Below are positions 53,726 through 60,473 of a stretch of DNA of 64,000 nt, piece by piece. How positions within the stretch are numbered: the stretch's first letter is position 1; the number at the start of each line of letters is the position of its first letter. Below the pieces are notes generated by a model, which was not told where the DNA came from, made no database searches, and saw nothing but the letters and a program-made list of their open reading frames with translations. Location of the stretch: assembly GCA_964432595.1 (NCBI GenBank), contig CAYSOF010000002.1, positions 248,001 through 312,000 of the forward strand, given 5' to 3'. Origin of the DNA: DASYLJ01 sp964432595 (GTDB lineage: Bacteria; Desulfobacterota; Binatia; DP-6). Position numbers and translations under genes: made by a program.

Positions 53726-54433
53726 TCAGGACGCCATGCGCCCCAGAGACGCGCCGAAGATGTCCCCGTCGAGGACCCGTTCCAGGGTAGCGACCTCACC
53801 GGTCCGTGCCGCCACGAGAAATGCCTGGAGAAGGCGCCGGCGCTCGCCACGGCGAGCTCGGTCACGTCCCTCGGCGGCGAGACGGCGGCGCGCCCGGCAC
53901 GTGATCTGGCGGGCGTTCGCGTGACTCACCCGCAGCAGGTCGGCGATCCGCGCGCAGGGGTAGTCGAAGGCTTCGCTGAGCACGTATGCCGCTCGCTCGG
54001 TCGGCGAGAGCTTGTCGAGCAGCAGGGTCATCGCGTGGTCCAGGACTTCGCGGCGCTCCGCGTCCCATTGCGGGTCGGCGCTCGCGTCGGCGGTATCCGG
54101 AAGCCGCCGCTCGGAACACACCTCACGGCGCGAGTGGGCCGACTGGACGACGTTGATCGCCAACCGCGTCGCGATCGTCGTGAGGAAGGCCGGCACGCTC
54201 CGGACGGCGCTGCGATCCGTCTCCTGCCACCGCAGCCACACGTCCTGCATGACGTCCTCTGCGTCAAAGGTACTACCGAGCACGCGATAGGCGATGCCGA
54301 ACAGACGCGGCCGGGCGGCGACGAAGGCGGAGAGGGCCTCGTCGGCCGGCGCCGGCGGCCGTGAACGACGCGCCTGCCCATGGTTTTCGAAGCATCGCTG
54401 GATGGAGCCCGACTCGTCTCGGCCGATTCGCAT
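53726..54433 (-). CDS. ECF41-like sigma factor with chimeric start and truncated SnoaL tail
   Basis: A 235-aa sigma factor. Region 2 begins FVAARPRLFGIAYRVLGSTFDAEDVMQDVWLRW and region 4 ends LRVSHANARQITCRARRRL, the arrangement of ECF41/SigJ proteins. The C-terminal extension starts like the family's SnoaL-type domain (LLQAFLVAARTGEVATLERVL) but ends about 20 residues later, where relatives continue for about 100. The first 25 residues (IGRDESGSIQRCFENHG) resemble the N-terminus of the hydrolase at 46375 rather than a sigma factor. ATG 54433 has GGGAGG upstream and box B just before. Confidence 0.82.
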   Translation of the reverse strand: MRIGRDESGSIQRCFENHGQARRSRPPAPADEALSAFVAARPRLFGIAYRVLGSTFDAEDVMQDVWLRWQETDRSAVRSVPAFLTTIATRLAINVVQSAHSRREVCSERRLPDTADASADPQWDAERREVLDHAMTLLLDKLSPTERAAYVLSEAFDYPCARIADLLRVSHANARQITCRARRRLAAEGRDRARRGERRRLLQAFLVAARTGEVATLERVLDGDIFGASLGRMAS

Positions 54434-54453
54434 CGCGCCTCCCACCACCCCGA

Positions 54454-54483
54454 GGCGTGAAAATCGACCGCACAACATCGTGC
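54454..54483 (-). promoter_or_regulatory. Shared 30-bp box, copy B (ECF41-like sigma)
   Basis: Read toward the sigma gene: GCAC-GATGTT-GTGCGGTCGA then TTTTCACGCC, followed 10 nt later by GGGAGG and ATG 54433. Matches copy A at 27 of 30 positions and copy C at 24. If this is a promoter of the sigma factor itself, it would explain autoregulation and the shared copies. Confidence 0.7.
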
Positions 54484-54542
54484 GCCGGACGGAACGCTCG
54501 CGGCCGGTCCGTTCCTGCGCGGACAATGCCAGGTTGTCGCAG

Positions 54543-55067
54543 CTACGGTCCGCCGGCCATTCGCGGGAACGCCGGGCTCATGTGATCGAGCGGGTCGGCG
54601 AAGCTGGCGCCGCCGCCGGCGGGCTGGTCGGCGTCGCGGTACTGCAGCAGCTCGATGACGACGTTGTCGAACTGGATGAACCGCACGTCGAGCCGCTGCG
54701 CCCCGCCCCGCAGGTCGGGGATGCCCATCGTGCGCGGATTGACCTGGCGTCGACGGGCCTCGATGTCCTGATCCGTCAGCACCGTGTTGTGGATGCGATC
54801 GCCCTGGAAATCGCCATCCCGCATGATCTCCGTGCCGCCGAGCACCTCGGTGTAGAACTCGCAGGCACGGTTCATGTTCTGGACGGTGAGGCCGAAGTGC
54901 TGCACGCCGCGTAGACGGGCTCCGAGCGGACCGGTGTTCCGTGCTCCCGGGGCGGCCTCTGCCGACGCCGTGGAGACGGTGGCGATCCCTGCAACGATCG
55001 CTGCTCCCGCCGTCAGGACCGCTCGTCGTCCCAGCAAGGCCTGTTTCGAGTCTTCCTGATCGCTCAC
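54543..55067 (-). CDS. Tat-exported VOC-like protein, probably C-terminally short
   Basis: A 174-aa protein. GTG 55067 has AGGAGG upstream and gives a twin-arginine-type leader (GRRAVLTAGAAIVAGIATVST). The mature domain starts VQHFGLTVQNMNRACEFYTEVLGG, a VOC signature, with DVRFIQFDNVVIELLQY as later strand. VOC domains usually have a final GN or GxxxE/H strand; here the protein ends PRMAGGP soon after SPAFPRM, so the last strands may be missing. Divergent from the 55399 gene. Substrate unknown. Confidence 0.65.
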   Translation of the reverse strand: MSDQEDSKQALLGRRAVLTAGAAIVAGIATVSTASAEAAPGARNTGPLGARLRGVQHFGLTVQNMNRACEFYTEVLGGTEIMRDGDFQGDRIHNTVLTDQDIEARRRQVNPRTMGIPDLRGGAQRLDVRFIQFDNVVIELLQYRDADQPAGGGASFADPLDHMSPAFPRMAGGP

Positions 55068-55398
55068 GATTCCTCCTCGCGTGGCGCCACACGTGCGGCG
55101 ACGTGGCGTCAATATCGCGCTGGCGGATCGCCGTTGAGCGGCGGTCGTGCGGAGCCGCCGAGCGACGGCCCCGAGCTTCGCGGACTTTCGCCTGCGCCGA
55201 CGGCGCGGCCTTCCGTACCCGCTGACGACGCGCCAAGGAGCGCGTCACGAGCTCGGTCACCTCATCCACGAACTCGCCGGTGCGAAGCCGCTCCGGTTGG
55301 TATAGGACCGCGGCATGGCGTGACACCGACCGCATACGCATACCGCAACCCATCTTCCAAACTTGTGCGCATCCCCATTCGTGTGGGATTCCCGAGCG
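55068..55398. other. Intergenic region, 331 bp, between divergent genes
   Basis: Separates the VOC gene (minus strand) from the 1665-aa protein gene (plus strand). Positions 55340-55398 are locally less GC-rich and contain a weak inverted repeat ATCCC...GGGAT (55372-55390) just before ATG 55399, so the right-hand promoter probably lies there. No coding frame is convincing. Confidence 0.45.
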
Positions 55399-58300
55399 AT
55401 GATGTGCCAGACCCGGCCACGCCTCGCGCCCCTCGTCGTCCTCGCCCTGGTCTGGTGCTTTCCTCTCGGCGAGGCTCGCGCCGCCTGCAACCTGATCCCC
55501 GGGACGGCCCGGACGTTCAACGCGACGCTCGGTGCGGTCAACCGCCCGTTCGCGGCGCCCGGGGAACGCTTCGAGCTGCGGCTGCGGACGTGCGACGACT
55601 CGTCGGGATTCGTCGCGAGCGGCGCCGACCACGTCGTCACGCTGGCGTTCAAGCCGTCGTCGGGCGGCGATACGCGCGTCGTGGTGCTGGCCGCGGATTG
55701 CGGCGCGGTCGATCTCGGGCCCTGCAGCGGCGCGCCGGGCGTGGTCTCGGCCACCTGCCACCAGGTGACGAACGAGCTCGCGACGCGCGTCGATCTCGAC
55801 GACGGCGATCGCCGTCTGGTCGTCACCTTTCCCGACACCGACGCGCTGCTCGGTGGCGCGGACGACGACGTCACGCTCGCCGGTCCCGTCGCCATCGGCG
55901 TGACGCAGGCCGGAGCACCGCCGGCCTGCACGCTCGCCACCGCGCCCTGCGCGGCGCAGACCGGCCTCCTCGCCTGCGTCGACCAGCTCTACGCCAACGA
56001 CGGTGCGTGCGGCGCCGCCGTACCCAACGCGACCTTCCCGAGCTTCACCGCGCTGCCGCCGCCGAACGACTACCAGGCCGCCTGCATCAGCGAAGACCCG
56101 CCGTGCACGGCGACGGCCGGCGAGATCCGCGTGGCGGTCGACGGCGCCGGCAACCTGCTGATGCCGATGGGCTGGGGCGGCGTCCTCGTCGACGACGGCG
56201 GCGTGCCGGTGCCGCGGCTCGTGCGTACGCGGCTCGGCTCGCCGCTGCCGTTCACGGTGCCGGGACAAGCGTTCCTCGGCTCGTTCACGCCCGAGGGCGG
56301 GCTCCTGCCGCCCATCCTCGAGCCACAGCTCGATCCGACGGTCGCGGCGCCCGACGTCGTGACGCTGTTCGGCTCGGTGGACGCGCCGTACACCGTCCTC
56401 CGCGTCGCCAAGCGCCACGGGACCTGCCAGGGCGGCAGCGAGGCCGGGGCGCGCTGCGCGTCCAACCTCGACTGCAAGGGCGGGCTCTGCGCCACGTCGT
56501 GCGTCGATGCGCCGGCGACGGCGTGCACGGTCGACGGCGACTGCCCGAGCGGCGCGTGCGGGCGGCTCTTCGACTTCGCGCCGCTGGTCGCGAGCGGCGC
56601 GCCGGTGGTGCTGCCGCGGAGCGTGCCGCGCTTCTGCCAGCTCCCGCCGCACGCGGCGTGCGCGGGGCCGGGCGACTGCCCGGCGGCCGGCGACGCGTGC
56701 GTCGTCTACGCGCTCGAAGCGACCACGCCCGTGCCGCTCGACGGGCTGGCTGCCAGCCAGACGGCGCGCACCTTCACGATCAGCGAGGCGATCGACGGCG
56801 TCGACCGCAACGGCGACGGCGACACCAACGACTCGGTGATGACGTTCCGCGATCGCGCCAGCGGCCGGCAGAATCCGCTCGGTGCGACCGCCGGCTGTGG
56901 TGGGCTCGCCGGCTCGGCCGAGGGCCGGGCCGCGGTCCGCGTGAAGGACGCGCCCTTCAGCGGTCCCGCCGTCGCCGTCGAGAACGACGTGCTGGCGTTC
57001 CTCGAGTCGGAGTACGGCCAGCTCGGCTGCGATCAGAACGCCGACTTCGACGCCGCCGACGGCATCCTGCGCATCTTCTGCCTCGGCATCGGCGAGACGC
57101 CGATCGCGACCGCCCGCGCCGTCGACGTCGCGCCGCGCATCGACGGCGCGCCGGTCGCGGTCGCGAACGGCCGCGCGTACGTCCGCACCTCGGAGGCCGA
57201 CATGGGCCGCCACGGCGTCGCGCGCGCGAGCCGGGCGTTCGGCGGCGGCGACGGCAACGGCATGTCGCAGTCCTCCGACCTCTCGGCGGACGGCCGCTTC
57301 GTGGTCTACCACGGCGGCGCCAGCAATCTGCTCGCCCCGGGGCTCGACACCGGGTTCTTCGACGTCTTCCGCCATGACCGCCAGACCGGGACCAACGTAC
57401 GGGTCAGCGAGGCCTTTGGCGGCGGCACGGCCGACACCGACTCGTTCAGCGGCGTCGTCTCGGCCGACGGCCGCTTCGTGGCGTTCGTGAGCGCGGCGAC
57501 CAACCTGCTCGCGGCGCCGGTGGGGGACAGCTCCACCAGCGCGATCTACCTCCGCGATCTCCAGCTCGGCACCACCGAGCTCGTGAGCGCGGCCTTCGGC
57601 GGCGGCTTCCCGAACGGCATCTCCTTCCTGCCCGCCATCTCGGACGACGGCCAGGTGATCGCGTTCGTCAGCCGCGCCTCGGATCTGCTGGCGCCCGGCG
57701 AGGACACGAACCTCGACCAGGACGTCTTCGTCTACGACCGCGTCGCCGACACGATCGAACGCATCTCCGTCTTCTCGAACGGCGCCGAAGCGCCCACCCC
57801 GGGGAACGGCGCGAGCGGGCTCACGATCAGCGGCGACGGCCGCTTCGTGGCGTTCCAGAGCGACCAGGGCTTCGATCCGACGGACACCAACGTCCTCACG
57901 GACATCTATGTGCGCGACCGGACGCTCGGAACGACCGATCTCGTCAGCGTCGCGTTCGTCGGGGGCGCCGCCGGCAACGCGTTCTCCGTGAACGGTATCT
58001 CGGCCGATGCGCGCTTCGTCGCCTTTACGAGCTGTGACGTGGGCCAGCTCCTCGCCCCCGGCAAGGACACCAACGACCAGTGCGACGTGTTCGTGCGGGA
58101 TCGGCTGCGCGGCACGACCGAGCGCGTGAGCGTCGCCAGCGACGGGACCCCGATCCCGGGCGGACCCTTCGTCTTCACGGCCAGCCTCGGCACCCGGGCC
58201 ATGTCGGCCGACGGCCGCTTCGTCACCTTCGTCAGCCGGGCGCCGCACCTCGTGTCCGGTACGCTCTTCACCGGCGCCTACCCGGTCTACGTGCACGACC

Positions 58301-60396
58301 GGGCGAGCGGCGTCACCCGGCAGGTGACGGTCGCCGCCAACGGGACGCCGGCCGAGGACTTCGGCGGCACGTTCCCGCAGCCGGCCTCCATCTCGGCGGA
58401 TGGGCGTACGGTCGCGTTCGGCTCGAAGGCGTCGAACCTCGAGGGGCCGTTCACCGACAACAACAACAACGACGACGTCTACGTCCGGGCCCTCGACGTG
58501 GCGGCGTCGCCGGGCGTCGACGTGCTTCTCTTCCCGGACGGGCTGCTCGACGACACCGTGCTCGAGGTGGTGAACGCGATCACTGGAGCGGTTTCGACCA
58601 GGTGCCCGGCGGGCGACGTCTCGGTCGCGGGCGACGTCGCCGCCTATCTCCGGCCCGAGTCGGCGAGCGGCACGGGCGCGTGCCCGGGCGGCTCGCTGAA
58701 TGCGGCCGATCTCGACGTCGACGACGAGGTCGTGCAGCTCGTCCAGGCCGGCGGCCCGACCCAGAACCTCGGGCTCGCCGCGACCGCGGTCGTGGCGACG
58801 CCGAGCATCGTCGCCGCACTCGTCTCCGAGCCCGGCGAGAACGGAAGCGTCCTCAACGGCGACGGCGATGCCGGCGACGGCGTGCTGCACGTCTACGACG
58901 CCGCCGGAATGACGTGGACGAACGTCGGGCGGGCCGCCGATGCGCTCGTGGCGTCGGGCGAGCGGGTCGCCTGCATCGTGCCCGAGCGCGCGCAGGGCAC
59001 CGCGCCGCTCGACGCGGCCGACTCGCTGAACGGCGACGCCGATCCCGACGATCGGGTGGCGCACGTCTTCGACGCGGACACGGCGTCGCTCGTGAACCTC
59101 GGCGAGGCGGCCGAGGAGCTCGTGCTGGGCGACGCGTCGGGCACGGTGTGCGGGCAGCGCCACCTGGTCGCCATCCGCTCGAGCGAGGCCGCGCAGGGGA
59201 ACGTCCCCGCCAACGACGACGGCGACACGCTCGACGCGGTGATGGTGGTCTACGACTTCGTCACCGACACCATCTACGATCTCGGCCAGGCGGTGACGCC
59301 GTGCCGGCTCGAAGCCTGCGATCCGCGCACGCCGTATCGCGTGAACGGCGGCGAGGTGCGCTTCCTCACATTGGAGACCGAGCAGGACGCCGACCTCGAC
59401 GGCAACGGCACCGTCGGCGGCCTGGTCCTCCAGAGCTACGACGTGTGCACGGGTGTCGTCACGGTGATCGGCCGCGTGGATCCGGACTCCACGAGCGATC
59501 CGCTCGCGATCGTCGACGAGAGCCAGGTCTTCACCACCGATGCGGGCCGCTGTGCGCTCGAGCCGGCGGTGGCGTGCAGTGGGGTGAGCGACTGCGTCGA
59601 GGGCACGTTCTGCAACCCGATCACGGCCCGCTGCACGCTGAACGCGCCGGGCACGTGCGGCACCGGCGGCGACTGCCCGCCCGAGGCGGCGTGCGTCGCG
59701 CAGCGGGTCACCGTCGGCGCGGGCGTGCGCGACCTCGACGACGACGGCGTGCCGGACGAGCTCGACCTCTGCCCGGCGACGCCGGATCCGCTCCAGGCCG
59801 ACACGGACGGGGACGGCGTCGGCGATGCCTGCGACGTCGCGCAGGGCTGCCCGCGGTCGCCGCTCGCCGGCTGCCGCGCTCCGGTCGCGCCGCTGGCGTC
59901 GTCGCTGGCGCTCAAGGACACGCGCCCGGATACGAAGGACAAGCTCGTGTGGAAGTGGGGCAAGGGCGCGGCCACGAGCCATGCCGACTTCGGCGATCCG
60001 CTGGCGATTGATGCCTACCGCCTCTGCATCTACGGCAACGGTGACTCGGCGACGCTGCTCGACGCGACGCTGCCGCCCGCGGGCACCTGCGCGGGCAAGC
60101 CGTGCTGGAAGCGGCTCGGCAGCGCGACGAAGCCGAAGGGCTACCAGTACGCCGACAAGGCGGGCACCGTCGGCGGCATCACCGCGCTGAAGCTCGGCGC
60201 CGGCGTCGACGGCAAGGCGAAGATAGCACTCGCCGCCAAGGGCGGCCCCCTGGCCGCTCCGGCGACGCCGGTGACCTTCCCGCTGCGCGTGCAGCTGAGC
60301 GCGGGGAGCCAGTGCTGGGAGACGGTGTTCGACGCGGCCGATGCTTCGGCCAATGCGGTCGGGGTGCTGAAGGCGAAGGGGCCGACGGGTCCGTGA
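55399..60396 (+). CDS. Giant secreted TolB-like propeller protein with module A
   Basis: A 1665-aa exported protein: signal peptide ending EARA-A, then a beta-sandwich-like N-terminus. Cysteine-rich stretches follow (CQGGSEAGARC, CTVDGDCPSGACG) and a block of about eight PD40-type repeats (LSADGRFVVYHGGASNLLAPG, DVFRHDRQTGTNVRVS, and similar) over residues about 605-1040. A second propeller-like part and a Cys-rich segment (CSGVSDCVEGTFCNP) precede a thrombospondin type-3 repeat (DTDGDGVGDACD). The last 165 residues are module A (WKWGKGAATS, DFGDPLAIDAYRLC, AGTCAGKPCWK, GKAKIALAAKGG). ATG 55399 or 55402. Probably a surface or extracellular protein. Confidence 0.78.
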   Translation: MMCQTRPRLAPLVVLALVWCFPLGEARAACNLIPGTARTFNATLGAVNRPFAAPGERFELRLRTCDDSSGFVASGADHVVTLAFKPSSGGDTRVVVLAADCGAVDLGPCSGAPGVVSATCHQVTNELATRVDLDDGDRRLVVTFPDTDALLGGADDDVTLAGPVAIGVTQAGAPPACTLATAPCAAQTGLLACVDQLYANDGACGAAVPNATFPSFTALPPPNDYQAACISEDPPCTATAGEIRVAVDGAGNLLMPMGWGGVLVDDGGVPVPRLVRTRLGSPLPFTVPGQAFLGSFTPEGGLLPPILEPQLDPTVAAPDVVTLFGSVDAPYTVLRVAKRHGTCQGGSEAGARCASNLDCKGGLCATSCVDAPATACTVDGDCPSGACGRLFDFAPLVASGAPVVLPRSVPRFCQLPPHAACAGPGDCPAAGDACVVYALEATTPVPLDGLAASQTARTFTISEAIDGVDRNGDGDTNDSVMTFRDRASGRQNPLGATAGCGGLAGSAEGRAAVRVKDAPFSGPAVAVENDVLAFLESEYGQLGCDQNADFDAADGILRIFCLGIGETPIATARAVDVAPRIDGAPVAVANGRAYVRTSEADMGRHGVARASRAFGGGDGNGMSQSSDLSADGRFVVYHGGASNLLAPGLDTGFFDVFRHDRQTGTNVRVSEAFGGGTADTDSFSGVVSADGRFVAFVSAATNLLAAPVGDSSTSAIYLRDLQLGTTELVSAAFGGGFPNGISFLPAISDDGQVIAFVSRASDLLAPGEDTNLDQDVFVYDRVADTIERISVFSNGAEAPTPGNGASGLTISGDGRFVAFQSDQGFDPTDTNVLTDIYVRDRTLGTTDLVSVAFVGGAAGNAFSVNGISADARFVAFTSCDVGQLLAPGKDTNDQCDVFVRDRLRGTTERVSVASDGTPIPGGPFVFTASLGTRAMSADGRFVTFVSRAPHLVSGTLFTGAYPVYVHDRASGVTRQVTVAANGTPAEDFGGTFPQPASISADGRTVAFGSKASNLEGPFTDNNNNDDVYVRALDVAASPGVDVLLFPDGLLDDTVLEVVNAITGAVSTRCPAGDVSVAGDVAAYLRPESASGTGACPGGSLNAADLDVDDEVVQLVQAGGPTQNLGLAATAVVATPSIVAALVSEPGENGSVLNGDGDAGDGVLHVYDAAGMTWTNVGRAADALVASGERVACIVPERAQGTAPLDAADSLNGDADPDDRVAHVFDADTASLVNLGEAAEELVLGDASGTVCGQRHLVAIRSSEAAQGNVPANDDGDTLDAVMVVYDFVTDTIYDLGQAVTPCRLEACDPRTPYRVNGGEVRFLTLETEQDADLDGNGTVGGLVLQSYDVCTGVVTVIGRVDPDSTSDPLAIVDESQVFTTDAGRCALEPAVACSGVSDCVEGTFCNPITARCTLNAPGTCGTGGDCPPEAACVAQRVTVGAGVRDLDDDGVPDELDLCPATPDPLQADTDGDGVGDACDVAQGCPRSPLAGCRAPVAPLASSLALKDTRPDTKDKLVWKWGKGAATSHADFGDPLAIDAYRLCIYGNGDSATLLDATLPPAGTCAGKPCWKRLGSATKPKGYQYADKAGTVGGITALKLGAGVDGKAKIALAAKGGPLAAPATPVTFPLRVQLSAGSQCWETVFDAADASANAVGVLKAKGPTGP

Positions 60397-60473
60397 GCGC
60401 CCGCATCGCGATGAGCGTCGGCGTGCGGAAATAGGTTGACCCCGGGGGTGGCGCGCGGGCAGTGTGCCCGCCC

